Assembly: GCF_016863195.1 (NCBI RefSeq)
Contig: NZ_BOOK01000049.1
Span: forward strand, 1-64,000
From: Paraplanobispora takensis
GTDB taxonomy: Bacteria; Actinomycetota; Actinomycetes; Streptosporangiales; Streptosporangiaceae
DNA length: 64,000 nucleotides
Direction: 5' to 3'
In this document: in pieces, positions 41,640-50,200 of the stretch
How positions within the stretch are numbered: position 1 is the first letter of the stretch
Layout: every line of letters begins with the position of its first letter
Notes under the pieces: generated by a model
Told to the model about the DNA's origin: nothing
Seen by the model: the letters and a program-made list of their open reading frames with translations, nothing else
Databases searched by the model: none
Made by a program: the position numbers and the translations under genes

Positions 41640-41696
41640 ATGGTCAATACCGTCGTTCACGCTCCGTCCCCGCACCGCTCCGGGGCCGCGCTGTGA
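41640..41696 (+). CDS. 18-residue upstream peptide coupled to STAS gene
   Basis: ATG after AGGAG, encoding an 18-residue peptide (MVNTVVHAPSPHRSGAAL) whose TGA overlaps the GTG of the STAS gene. The strong ribosome site belongs to this short frame, so the STAS protein is probably translated by coupling. It might be the remaining head of a longer gene that was deleted. Confidence 0.45.
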   Translation: MVNTVVHAPSPHRSGAAL

Positions 41697-42016
41697 GCGA
41701 GGGCGAGCACTCCTCCGCCGGTCTGCACGCGGAGGTCGAGCCGTACGACGACCTGACCGTCCTCCACCTGACCGGGCACCTGAGCGGAGTGACCGCCCCG
41801 ATGCTCCACGTGCTGCTGGCCAGGGAACTGGCCGCCCGGGTCCCGCCGGTCGTGATCGTGGACGTCAGGGCGCTGGACGCGATCGACTCCTCGGGCTGGG
41901 CCATCCTCGACGCCGCCGACCGGCACGCGCGCGACTCCGGTGGCCGGGTGATCGTCACCGGAGCCGACGGGGCGGCGTCCGGGCGCAGGCGGCCTCCGGG
42001 AACCGTGCTCCGGTGA
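41693..42016 (+). CDS. STAS-domain anti-sigma factor antagonist
   Basis: 107 residues from GTG overlapping the upstream peptide stop. The STAS core is clear: DLTVLHLTGHLSGVTAPMLH, VVIVDVRALDAIDSSGWAIL with the phosphorylatable Ser of SpoIIAA-type proteins (DSSGW), and GGRVIVTGADG. It ends sooner than usual, in GRRRPPGTVLR, so the last helix and strand may be lost. Such proteins release sigma factors from kinase-type anti-sigma factors; no partner is in the window. Confidence 0.8.
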   Translation: MSEGEHSSAGLHAEVEPYDDLTVLHLTGHLSGVTAPMLHVLLARELAARVPPVVIVDVRALDAIDSSGWAILDAADRHARDSGGRVIVTGADGAASGRRRPPGTVLR

Positions 42017-42145
42017 AGGCCCGGGGCCGGGTCCGCTCACGCCCCGCGGAGATCGTCAGGAGAGCGGCGGCACCGTGCCGCAGGCCGGGCGGCCGGCGAT
42101 CACCCGGATGGCACGCCCTCGCCGGACTCCGATAACGTCGAGGTC

Positions 42146-42997
42146 ATGCGGCTTCACGTGGGATGCGCGATGTGGACTCACAAGCCATGGCAGGGGCGTT
42201 TCCTGCCCCATCCGCTTCCCGCCGGGGAGCGCCTGAGGGCCTACGCGACCTGGTGCAACGCCGTCGAGGGCAACACCACGTTCTACGCCACACCGGCCAG
42301 GAGCAGCGCGGAGTCGTGGGCGCGGCAGACTCCGCCCGACTTCCGCTTCGTGGTCAAGCTGCCCCGGACGATCACGCACGAGCGCCGTCTCACCGGCGCC
42401 GAGGAGGAGCTCCGGGCCTTCCTGGAGGCGATCGAGCCGCTGGGCCCGCGGGCCCACGCCCTGTGGGTGCAGCTGCCGGGGTCGTTCGGCCCGGCCGACC
42501 TGGCCGTCCTGGCCGGGTTCCTGCGCGCCCTGCCCGCCTCCCACCGGTACGCCGTCGAGGTCCGCCACCGCGCGTTCTTCGACGACCCGCAGTCCGGGCG
42601 CCTGCTGGAGCGGGTGCTCGCCGGTGCGAACGCCGAGTGGGTCCCCTTCGACACCACCGCCCTGTTCCGGAGTCCTCCGGCAAGTGACGCCGAGCGCGAG
42701 GCCTGGGCGAAGAAGCCGCGCCTGCCGCGCCGGTCGCTCGCCCTGACCGACCGCCCGATCGTGCGCTACATCGGCCGGGACGACGAGGCCGCCACGGTCG
42801 AGGGCTGGCAGCACTGGGTCGGCACGGTCGCCGAGTGGCTGCGCGAGGGCCGCTCGCCGACGGTGTTCGTCCACACCCCCGACAACGCCGACGCCCTCGC
42901 GCTCGCCCGCCGCTTCCACGACGAGGTGCGGGCCCGCCTGCCCGAGGTCGAGCCGCTGCCCGAGCCGCTCCCGGCCGAGCCGCTGACCCTCTTCTGA
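42146..42997 (+). CDS. DUF72 (YecE-like) protein
   Basis: 283 residues. ATG 13 bases downstream of a GATAAC-type -10, suggesting a very short leader. The DUF72 TIM-barrel pattern is present: LHVGCAMWTHKPWQG, YATWCNAVEGNTTFYATP, FRFVVKLPRTITHERRL, RYAVEVRHRAFFDD and PTVFVHTPDNADALALARRF. The family is widespread and without established activity. The Pro/Glu-rich end (EVEPLPEPLPAEPLTLF) is typical. Confidence 0.88.
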   Translation: MRLHVGCAMWTHKPWQGRFLPHPLPAGERLRAYATWCNAVEGNTTFYATPARSSAESWARQTPPDFRFVVKLPRTITHERRLTGAEEELRAFLEAIEPLGPRAHALWVQLPGSFGPADLAVLAGFLRALPASHRYAVEVRHRAFFDDPQSGRLLERVLAGANAEWVPFDTTALFRSPPASDAEREAWAKKPRLPRRSLALTDRPIVRYIGRDDEAATVEGWQHWVGTVAEWLREGRSPTVFVHTPDNADALALARRFHDEVRARLPEVEPLPEPLPAEPLTLF

Positions 42998-43025
42998 CCT
43001 CCTTGCGGCCTCCGGTGCCCGCCCC

Positions 43026-43374
43026 TCAGCGGGGTACGGCCAGCACCCACTCGCGGTACCACCTCGAAGGTCCGCCCCAGGTCCAAATCCTGGATGGGGG
43101 AGCAGACCGTCTCGGCGCCGGAGATGCGGGCGAGCATGTCGGGGGACTCGTCGACCGCGACGACCGGATGGCCGAGGCCGACCAGGGGACGGGTGATGCG
43201 CCCGGTGCCCGCGCCGAGTTCCAGGATGCCCGCACCGCGCGGGATCGCGGAGTGGATGATCTCGGGTTCGCCGTTCGCGGTGAGGGTGGCGTAGTAGTCC
43301 ACCGCGCAGCCGTCGGGAGTGATCGGGCCCGGGCCCGTGCCGTGGTAGAGGCGTCGTGAGGTCACCCTCCCCAT
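43026..43374 (-). pseudogene. Broken SAM methyltransferase gene
   Basis: The first ~85 codons encode the start of a class I methyltransferase: YYATLTANGEPEIIHSAIPRG, ILELGAGTGRITRPLVGLG, VVAVDESPDMLARISG, then LDLGRTFEVV. Just there the sequence jumps; the continuation of the frame is meaningless, whereas another frame gives REWVLAVPR and a stop at 43026, which looks like the family's natural end. An internal deletion with frame loss explains this. The start is ATG 43374 or a GTG nine bases downstream. Confidence 0.65.
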
Positions 43375-43420
43375 TCTGCGCGGACCTGTCCCGTACGGCG
43401 CGGGCCCGGTCGGAGCGCCG

Positions 43421-44317
43421 TCAGAGCGCCACGGCGGGCCGCGGGGAGCCGCCGTAGACGAGCTTCGGCGCTTTCCCGCCGTACAGCTCGCTGACGGTGA
43501 CGAACTTGTAGCCCCGCGCGGACAGGCTCTCCAGCACCTTCGGGATCGCCTTCACCGTCGTGGGATGGATGTCGTGGAACAGGATGATGCCCCCCGGGGA
43601 AGCCGATTTGACGGCCTTGCGCGCCACCGCGGCGCTGTCGCGGTATCTCCAGTCCTCGGTGTCCACGCTCCACAGGACCACGGGGCGCGTCGTCTGCCTG
43701 CGGACGGTCTCGTTGAAGGCCCCGTACGGCGGGCGGACGAGCTTCGGCGTGACGCCCGCGGCGGCCTTGACGGCCCGGTCGGTGCGGGCCAGGTCGGAGC
43801 GGATCTCGGCGCCCGACAGCGTGGTCAGGTTCCGGTGGGACCACGAGTGGTTGCCGATCTCGTGGCCCGCCTCGACGGCCTGCCGTACCGGCCCGGGGTC
43901 CGCGGCGACGTTCCGCCCCACCACGAAGAAGGTGGCGTGGGCCCGGTGGTCCGCCAGGTGGCGCAGGAGCGTGCCGGTGTACCGGCCGGGGCCGTCGTCG
44001 AAGGTGAGGGCGATGCACTTGGCCCGGCGACAGCCGGCCGACTGGCCGGCGGCGCGCACGGAGAGCGCCGGCCCGGACGACATCCCGGGCGGCATCCCGG
44101 ACTCCCCGCCGGCCCGTACGGCGTGCCACGCCTGGGAGCCGGAGCCCGCCGCCGGTGCCCGCACGGCCTCGGCGGCCGGCGCGGACCGGGACGCGGCCGG
44201 ATCGGCCGCCCGGCCGGTGCCGCACGCCGCCGTCAGAGCGGCCACGGCGAGCAGCGTCGCCGCCCATCGCCTCGTCCCCGGCCGCACCGTCGGGCGCGAC
44301 CCCCCCTTGCTCTTCAT
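43421..44317 (-). CDS. Polysaccharide deacetylase lipoprotein (CE4)
   Basis: 298 residues. A basic head, hydrophobic stretch and lipobox LTAAC (Cys ~32) predict a lipoprotein. After an Ala-rich linker comes the NodB domain with every motif: IALTFDDGPGRYT (catalytic Asp and metal Asp), HEIGNHSWSHRNL (metal His pair), RPPYGAFNETV, VLWSVDTEDW and IILFHDIHPTTV. It should remove N-acetyl or O-acetyl groups from cell-wall or extracellular polysaccharide. Divergent from the protease-hydrolase fusion gene. Confidence 0.92.
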   Translation of the reverse strand: MKSKGGSRPTVRPGTRRWAATLLAVAALTAACGTGRAADPAASRSAPAAEAVRAPAAGSGSQAWHAVRAGGESGMPPGMSSGPALSVRAAGQSAGCRRAKCIALTFDDGPGRYTGTLLRHLADHRAHATFFVVGRNVAADPGPVRQAVEAGHEIGNHSWSHRNLTTLSGAEIRSDLARTDRAVKAAAGVTPKLVRPPYGAFNETVRRQTTRPVVLWSVDTEDWRYRDSAAVARKAVKSASPGGIILFHDIHPTTVKAIPKVLESLSARGYKFVTVSELYGGKAPKLVYGGSPRPAVAL

Positions 44318-44561
44318 CAAGCCCCCCGTCCACCGCACGTTCAGTCGTGCGAAGACGCTCTGTATCGTGGCGAAATATGGATCGTTCCAACGATTTCGAC
44401 AACCGGGCGACGCGATTGGTTCGCGCCGGACGCGCTTTCGGATGGGGACTTCCACTTCCGCCGCGGCGGCCGGACCGGGGAAATCCCCGGTGCCGTCCCC
44501 GGCGCGGTGCCGGGGGCGGCGGCCGTACGGTCGCGGGATCAGGACCCGAACGGAGAGCACC

Positions 44562-46538
44562 ATGATCAAGACCGCACCGCCAGGAGAGATCGAGGTCCCC
44601 GGGGCGGGCTCCTTCGCCCTCAACGTCCTGCCCGACGTGTTCGACGAGCGGGACCTGCCGTACCGGCCGAGCCTGGCGCCGCTGGAGCCGGTCGTCGACA
44701 CCCGTACCGGCCGGTACGTGATGAAGCAGGAAGGCGAGTCCTGCACGGGCCACGCCCTGGCGGCGCTGATCAACAACCTGCTTCGCGAGACCGGCGCGCC
44801 GGTCAGCCCGTACATGCTCTACGACCTGGCCCGCCGCTACGACGAGTTCGAGGGGGCCGCCGACATCGGCTCCTCGCTGCGCGGCGCGCTGAAGGGGTGG
44901 TACCACCACGGCGTGCTGCCCGAGGAGGACTGGAGGTTCCCCGACCCGGACCCGCTGCCCGACCTGTCCGACCCCAAGATCCGGACCGAGTGCCTGCGGC
45001 GGCCGATGGGCGCCTACTACCGGGTCGACCTCACGCGCTTCGACGACCTGCAGTCGGCCATCCGGGAGATCGGCTCGGTCTGCGTGTCCGCCGTCCTGCA
45101 CGACGGCTGGATCCGGCCCGAACGGGAGCGGCACGACGGCGAGACCATGCACGTGATCAGGCGGCCGTCCCGCCCGTCGGCGCTCGGCGGGCACGCCTTC
45201 GTCCTGGTCGGCTACAACGCGGTCGGGTTCCTGGTGCAGAACTCCTGGGGCAGGCAGTGGGGACGCGGGGGGTACGCGACCCTCCCGTACGACGAGCTGG
45301 ACCTGCTGGACGCCTGGGTGGCGCGGCTGGGCGTGCCGGGCACCCCGCCCGCCGGGCGCGCCGGCCGGGTCACCGGCGGTTCCCTCATCCGCGCCGTCCC
45401 CGCGCCCGACCCGGCCGAGCTGCGGGAGTACGTCGTCAACATCGGCAACGACGGGAAGCTCTCACGCGAGGGGCCGCTCGACAGCTCGCCCGCGCAGATC
45501 GACGGGATCTTCACGCGGATGAGGGCGGCCCACGAGACCTGGGCGCGGGACGGAGGCGGCGGCGCCAGGCACGTCGTGCTGTACGCCCACGGCGGGCTGA
45601 CCGGCGTCTCCGACGGCCTGCGGATCGCCCAGGCGAACCTCCAGTGGTGGCGCAACAACCGGGTCTACCCGGTGTTCTTCTCCTGGCAGACCGGGCCGTG
45701 GGACACCCTGATCGACCAGGTCCTCGACCTGCTCCGCACGCGGGTGCCCGTCGGGGCGGGACTGGGCTTCTTCGAAGGCGTCGACCGGCTGGCCGAGGCC
45801 CTGGCCAGGACCAGGCTCGCGTGGGCGTGGAAGCAGATGAAGGACAACGCCGGCCTGGCCTCGGCGCCCGTGACCCGGGAGGTCGAGTGGAGGTCGACCG
45901 CCGCGGAGGGGCCCGGGGCGACGCTCACCGCGCTGCGCCTGCGCAAGTACGTCACCGAGAACCCGGGTGTGAAGGTGCACCTGGTGAGCCACAGCGCCGG
46001 AGCGATCTTCCTGGCCGGGCTGCTGGAACGGCTGGCGGCCCTGCGCGTGCCGGTCGAGACGCTGAGCTTCACGGCGCCCGCGATCCGGGTGGACGCCTTC
46101 CTGGAGCGTGTGCTCCCGCACCTGGTGAACGGGCAGGTGCGCTCCTTCGCCACCTTCGCGCTGAGCGACCGGCTGGAGCTGGACGACGTGTGCGGCGTGG
46201 GTTCTCTGGCCCTGTACCACAAGTCGATCCTGTACCTGGTCTCGCGCGGCTTCGAAGGGCCCAGCAACGGCGCGGAGGTTCCGCTGCTGGGCATGGAGAA
46301 GTTCTTCGACAGGCCGGACAGGGACGGCGGCACCCTGCGCAAGAAGATCGCCGATGTCGGGGGGACGGCGATCTTCTCCCACTCCTTCGCGCAGCCGCTC
46401 GGCCGTTGCGACGCGACGTCCCACTCCGACTTCGACTCCAACACGCTGACGATGACCTCGATCGTCGCCCGCGTCCTCGGCCTGAGGGAACCGGGACCCG
46501 GCAACGGGTACCGTTCGTACGCCCCGAGGCAGCGCTGA
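44562..46538 (+). CDS. Papain-like (C1) protease fused to alpha/beta hydrolase
   Basis: 658 residues, ATG after GGAGAG; the frame is open far upstream but without coding character. Residues 1-~275 form a C1A-type domain: DERDLPYRP, then MKQEGESCTGHALAALIN with Gln56 and catalytic Cys61, His211 in LGGHAFVLVGYN, and Asn227 in VQNSWGRQWGRGGY. There is no signal peptide or inhibitory propeptide. Residues ~300-650 form an alpha/beta hydrolase: VVLYAHGGLTGV (oxyanion region), VYPVFFSWQTGPW, nucleophile Ser478 in HLVSHSAGAIFLAG and a C-terminal His in FSHSFAQP or nearby. Both halves keep their catalytic residues. Such a double enzyme acting in the cytoplasm is unusual; a role in self/non-self defence, toxin activity or peptide processing is possible but not shown. 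Confidence 0.85.
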   Translation: MIKTAPPGEIEVPGAGSFALNVLPDVFDERDLPYRPSLAPLEPVVDTRTGRYVMKQEGESCTGHALAALINNLLRETGAPVSPYMLYDLARRYDEFEGAADIGSSLRGALKGWYHHGVLPEEDWRFPDPDPLPDLSDPKIRTECLRRPMGAYYRVDLTRFDDLQSAIREIGSVCVSAVLHDGWIRPERERHDGETMHVIRRPSRPSALGGHAFVLVGYNAVGFLVQNSWGRQWGRGGYATLPYDELDLLDAWVARLGVPGTPPAGRAGRVTGGSLIRAVPAPDPAELREYVVNIGNDGKLSREGPLDSSPAQIDGIFTRMRAAHETWARDGGGGARHVVLYAHGGLTGVSDGLRIAQANLQWWRNNRVYPVFFSWQTGPWDTLIDQVLDLLRTRVPVGAGLGFFEGVDRLAEALARTRLAWAWKQMKDNAGLASAPVTREVEWRSTAAEGPGATLTALRLRKYVTENPGVKVHLVSHSAGAIFLAGLLERLAALRVPVETLSFTAPAIRVDAFLERVLPHLVNGQVRSFATFALSDRLELDDVCGVGSLALYHKSILYLVSRGFEGPSNGAEVPLLGMEKFFDRPDRDGGTLRKKIADVGGTAIFSHSFAQPLGRCDATSHSDFDSNTLTMTSIVARVLGLREPGPGNGYRSYAPRQR

Positions 46539-46566
46539 GGCGCACGGCCGGCGGCCCCGCGCCTCA
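46536..46566. terminator. Bidirectional terminator hairpin
   Basis: TGAGGCGC (46536-46543) pairs with GCGCCTCA (46559-46566) around 15 bases. The stems include the stop codons of both converging genes. Confidence 0.6.
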
Positions 46567-47430
46567 GCCCTGACCGTCGAGCTGGACGGCGATATCGGTG
46601 ACCTGGCGGTTCCTGGGGAAGGCGCCGATCTGGGAGGCCGTGCCGGTCAGCAGGTCGACGGAGTGGAAGCGATAGCCGTCGGGGGCCTTCAGGGTGGCGT
46701 AGGCGGCGTTGGAGACGGTCACACCCTCGCGCAGGGTGCTGAAGACGTCGAAGCCGGCGCCCTCGGCCGCGTCCACGCCCAGCTTGCCGGTGGGGGCGAG
46801 GTTCCCGGCGTTCGCGGGGGACTGGACCGACACCTGGTCGGCCGTGGTGTCCACGTCGAACAGCGTGGTCGCGGTGGCGGGGCTGAGGTCGTTGTTGGTG
46901 TATCCGGCGCCGGAGACGCCGGTCGCGGTCGCACCGGTCGTGGCCGGCGGGACCGGCGGGTTGGTGAGGGTGCCGTCGGTCGCCGTCGCCCCCCGGGCGG
47001 GCGCGCCCATCGGGTCGTCGATGTTGTGCCGCAGGTTCTGCCCGGTGTCGCTGACCACCCGCAGGCGGTTGGCCGCCGGGTTGAAGTCGACACCGAAGTC
47101 ACGGCCGTTGAGCGCCACGGTGAGCTGGGAGACCTTCGTCGCCCTCGTGCCGGCGACGGTGTAGACGCCGCCCTTGTCGCCCACGGCGTACAGCTTGCCG
47201 TCCTGGACGCGGAAGTCGATGCCGACGACCTTGACGTCGCCGCTCAGCCCGCTGATCCGGCCGAGCCGGGTGACCCGCTGCGGGGCGTCGGCCCGGAAGG
47301 TGACCAGGGTGTCGTCGCCGACCAGGCCGACGACCTTGGGCGCCGCCGCGTCCCCCGCGTGGGCGGGGACGGCGGCTCCCAGACAGGCGCAGGCCGCCGC
47401 CGCGGCGGCGAGGGCCAGTGTCATACGCAT
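46564..47430 (-). CDS. Secreted DUF4394 protein
   Basis: 288 residues, ATG after GAGGAG. An Ala-rich signal peptide ends near VPAHAGDA. The rest has the DUF4394 pattern of beta-propeller-like repeats: VVGLVGDDTLVTFRADAPQ, VGIDFRVQDGKLYAVGDKGG, FGVDFNPAANRLRVVSDTGQN, GAGYTNNDLSPATATTLFDVD, and a repeat pair about LAPTGKLGVDAAEGAGFDVF. The family's function is unknown; it is exported and often found in single copies. The spacer upstream holds two GGAAGCGAAT copies. Confidence 0.88.
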   Translation of the reverse strand: MRMTLALAAAAAACACLGAAVPAHAGDAAAPKVVGLVGDDTLVTFRADAPQRVTRLGRISGLSGDVKVVGIDFRVQDGKLYAVGDKGGVYTVAGTRATKVSQLTVALNGRDFGVDFNPAANRLRVVSDTGQNLRHNIDDPMGAPARGATATDGTLTNPPVPPATTGATATGVSGAGYTNNDLSPATATTLFDVDTTADQVSVQSPANAGNLAPTGKLGVDAAEGAGFDVFSTLREGVTVSNAAYATLKAPDGYRFHSVDLLTGTASQIGAFPRNRQVTDIAVQLDGQG

Positions 47431-47644
47431 CGTTCATCTCCTCTGACTGGAAGCGAATCCGGAAGGACCCGGTTGCGAGCGGATCCGGCCGGAAGCGAAT
47501 GACCTCCATTCGCCCGGGACCGGGGCCCGGATGAACCCCGCCGCCCGCCGCGGAAAACCGGTTGTGCGGGCCGTACGGCGGGCGCTTCCATGAACGGGAC
47601 GGCTGGATGTGACGGTGAACAGGGGAGAGGGATGACGGTGGGAC

Positions 47645-48232
47645 GTGCCGGGCGGTAAGCGGCCGAGGCCGGCGAACGCGCACGAGACCGGGGACAGGCT
47701 GAAGCTGCACCGCAGGACCCTGCGGGCGGACGGCCGCGAGTATCATGTGATCACGCTGCGGCCCGGCACCGCGGCCGGGTTCTCCACCAACCACCACCAC
47801 GGCACCTGGCACATCCTGTCCGACGTGCACGGCGCCCGGCTGCTGGGACGGCTGCTGTGGGGGCTGTCCTTCCAGCGCAGGCCGGGCACCCTGGTCCTCA
47901 TCGACCGGCCGCACCTGGACACCAACCCGTTCGACGCCGAACCGGCCGATCCGATCCTGCTGGCCCCCTCGCACCTGACGACCCTGACTCCGCAGGCGAT
48001 CCGGCAGCTGCGCCGCCTGCTCGCCGGCCCCCCGCCCTCCCAGGGCACCGTGCGCTGGCACACCTGGGGCCTGGACACCGAGGCCGCCCGCGTCCGCGAG
48101 GACCTGGCCCGGCGGCGCGAGGTCCTGGCGGCCCTGCCAGGCGGGTCGGACCCCGCCCGGGTCAATCCCCTCATCTGGCGTCACAACGCCACGGTCCGCG
48201 CCCGCCGTCTCCCGGCGGCCGTGGCCGGGTGA
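47645..48232 (+). CDS. Hypothetical protein upstream of ATP-grasp gene
   Basis: 195 residues from GTG. I recognise no family. Visible features: a His cluster FSTNHHHGTWHIL, a basic helix LLGRLLWGLSFQRRPG, and a C-terminal arginine-rich helix (ARVREDLARRREVLAAL). The His-rich turn could bind a metal. It is followed after 28 bases by an ATP-grasp gene in the same direction, so they may act together. No membrane segment or signal peptide. Confidence 0.6.
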   Translation: MPGGKRPRPANAHETGDRLKLHRRTLRADGREYHVITLRPGTAAGFSTNHHHGTWHILSDVHGARLLGRLLWGLSFQRRPGTLVLIDRPHLDTNPFDAEPADPILLAPSHLTTLTPQAIRQLRRLLAGPPPSQGTVRWHTWGLDTEAARVREDLARRREVLAALPGGSDPARVNPLIWRHNATVRARRLPAAVAG

Positions 48233-48260
48233 GGACGGAGAGGGCCGTATCCTGCCGATC

Positions 48261-49127
48261 ATGACCGTGGGTGTGCTGTTCTGCTCCGATCCGCTGCGGC
48301 CCAGGCGGGCCGACCCGCACTTCGCCGCGCAGGCGTCGGCCGTACGCGACCGGGACGGGCGGGTGGCGCTGGTGGACCACGACGCGCTGGAGGCCGGGCG
48401 GGCCGGGGAGGCGGTGGCGCGGGTGCCGGACGGGTTCGGCCCGGCCTGGTACCGCGGCTGGATGCTGCGCGCCGAACGGTACGCGGAGCTGGAGGAGGCG
48501 CTGGCGGCCAGGGGCTGCCGCCTGCTCACCGGCGCCGCGGACTACCGGCGCGCCCACGAGCTGCCCGGCTGGCTGCCCTGTTTCCGGGAGCTGACGCCGC
48601 GCACGGCCGTACTGCCGATGGAACCGGGCGAGCCCGCGCCCGACGGGCGTCGGCTGGCGCTGTCGGCGGCCGGGCTGGGAGAGGGCGGCCTCGTCGTCAA
48701 GGACTACGTCAAGTCGCGCAAGCACGAGTGGCTCGAGGCGTGCTACGCGCCGGATCCGGAGGCCCTGACGCGGGTCGCGGCCCGCTTCGTCGAACTGCAG
48801 GGCGAGGACCTGACCGGCGGGCTGGTGGTCCGGGAGTTCGAGCACTTCACCGGGGCGCAGCTGCGGGTGTGGTGGCTGGACGGCGAGCCGGTCCTCACCG
48901 GGCCGCACCCCGACAGCCCCGATGAGACGACCGAGGGTCCCGGCGACCTGGGAGGGGTGCGCGCGGCGGTGCGGGCGCTGGGCGTCCGGTTCGTCACGAC
49001 CGATCTCGTACGGCGGGCCGACGGGGTCTGGCGGGTCGTCGAGGTGGGCGACGGCCAGGTGAGCGACTGGCCCTCGACGGCCGATCCGGGGGTGCTGGCC
49101 GGAGCACTGCTCGCCGCCGGGGGATAG
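48261..49127 (+). CDS. ATP-grasp domain protein
   Basis: 288 residues from ATG. The N-terminal pre-ATP-grasp part (VGVLFCSDPLRPRRADPHFA, then VDHDALEAG) precedes the ATP-grasp core: VVKDYVKSRKHEWLEACY (nucleotide lysine), FVELQGEDLTGGLVVREF and the Mg-binding end RVVEVGDGQVSDWP. Relatives ligate a carboxylate to an amine or thiol and often stand beside RiPP or peptide-modifying genes; here no precursor is visible nearby. The start is supported by the usual opening MTVGVLFCSD. Confidence 0.82.
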   Translation: MTVGVLFCSDPLRPRRADPHFAAQASAVRDRDGRVALVDHDALEAGRAGEAVARVPDGFGPAWYRGWMLRAERYAELEEALAARGCRLLTGAADYRRAHELPGWLPCFRELTPRTAVLPMEPGEPAPDGRRLALSAAGLGEGGLVVKDYVKSRKHEWLEACYAPDPEALTRVAARFVELQGEDLTGGLVVREFEHFTGAQLRVWWLDGEPVLTGPHPDSPDETTEGPGDLGGVRAAVRALGVRFVTTDLVRRADGVWRVVEVGDGQVSDWPSTADPGVLAGALLAAGG

Positions 49128-49292
49128 CGCCGCGAGCGACGCGCCCGGCCACGGTCCGGAGACCCTGGCCAGGATCCCGATATATCTGGGTATGGCGATG
49201 GACGGCATATCCGGTCACGCTCCCGGGGCGTCCGGTTGACGGTCTCGCCGACGTGTCTGGTGCGGGGGGGCCGTGGTCGTTAGGCTCGCCGG

Positions 49293-50135
49293 GTGATCAA
49301 GGAAAGCGATCTGCGGCTGGGCGACGGCCGTACGCTCCACGTCTACGACACGGGGGCGGACGGCGACGACCGCCTGGTCGTCTTCTGGCACCACGGCACC
49401 CCGAACATCGGCTCGCCCCCGAGACCGCTGTTCCCGGCCGCCGAGCGGCTCGGCATCCGCTGGGTGTCGTACGACCGGCCCGGATACGGCGGCTCGACCC
49501 CCCTGCCGGGCCGGGACGTGGCGTCGGCGGCCGCCTGCGCCTCCGCGGTGGCCGACGCGCTCGGCATCGGCCGCTTCGCGGTCATGGGGCATTCCGGAGG
49601 CGGGCCGCACGCCCTGGCCTGCGGCGCGCTGCTGCCCGGACGCGTGCTCGGCGTCGTGAGCGTGGCCGGACCCGCCCCGTCCGGCGCCGAAGGGCTCGAC
49701 TGGTTCGCGGGCATGACGGCCTCCGGCGCGGCGTCCCTGCGCGCCGCCGCCGAGGGGCGCGCGGCGAAGGAGGAGTACGAGGCCTCGGCCGAGTACGACC
49801 CGGAGATGTTCACCCCGCACGACCACGCCGCGCTCTCCGGGGAGTGGTCGTGGTTCGGCGACGTCGTCGGCCCGGCCGCAGCGGCCGGCCCCGGCGGGCT
49901 CATCGACGACGACCTCGCCTACGTCGCCCCCTGGGGGTTCGACCCGGCCGGGGTGAGCGCGCCGGTGCTGATCCTGCACGGCGGCCGGGACCGGGTCGTT
50001 CCTGCTTCGCACGGCGAGTGGCTCGCCCGCCGCTGCCCCTCGGCCGAGCTGCGGCTGTCCCCGGACGACGGGCACCTGTCGATCATGAACTCCGCCGGGC
50101 CGGCTCTGGACTGGCTGCGGGCGCGCGCGGAGTAG
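49293..50135 (+). CDS. Alpha/beta hydrolase
   Basis: 280 residues starting at a GTG that seems leaderless (TTAGGCT -10 about 9 bases upstream). Core: VVFWHHGTPNIGSPP (HG oxyanion), VSYDRPGYGGSTPLPG, nucleophile VMGHSGGGPHALACG, acid LHGGRDRVVPASHG and His in PDDGHLSIMN. This is a typical epoxide-hydrolase/esterase-like soluble enzyme; substrate unknown. Confidence 0.9.
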   Translation: MIKESDLRLGDGRTLHVYDTGADGDDRLVVFWHHGTPNIGSPPRPLFPAAERLGIRWVSYDRPGYGGSTPLPGRDVASAAACASAVADALGIGRFAVMGHSGGGPHALACGALLPGRVLGVVSVAGPAPSGAEGLDWFAGMTASGAASLRAAAEGRAAKEEYEASAEYDPEMFTPHDHAALSGEWSWFGDVVGPAAAAGPGGLIDDDLAYVAPWGFDPAGVSAPVLILHGGRDRVVPASHGEWLARRCPSAELRLSPDDGHLSIMNSAGPALDWLRARAE

Positions 50136-50200
50136 GGCCCGGCTTCCGGGAGGGCGCCGGAGCGGTGGCGCGGGGTGCGGCGGCCCGGGTGCGGGCGGGC

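Noticed and set aside
43565-46573. 1002-codon plus-strand frame over the protease-hydrolase gene
   Set aside because: Arg/Gly/Pro-rich translation without motifs; the overlapping frame starting at 44562 has both catalytic sets.
47446-47510. GGAAGCGAAT repeats upstream of the DUF4394 gene as regulatory sites
   Set aside because: Only two loose copies, without symmetry or a regulator nearby.
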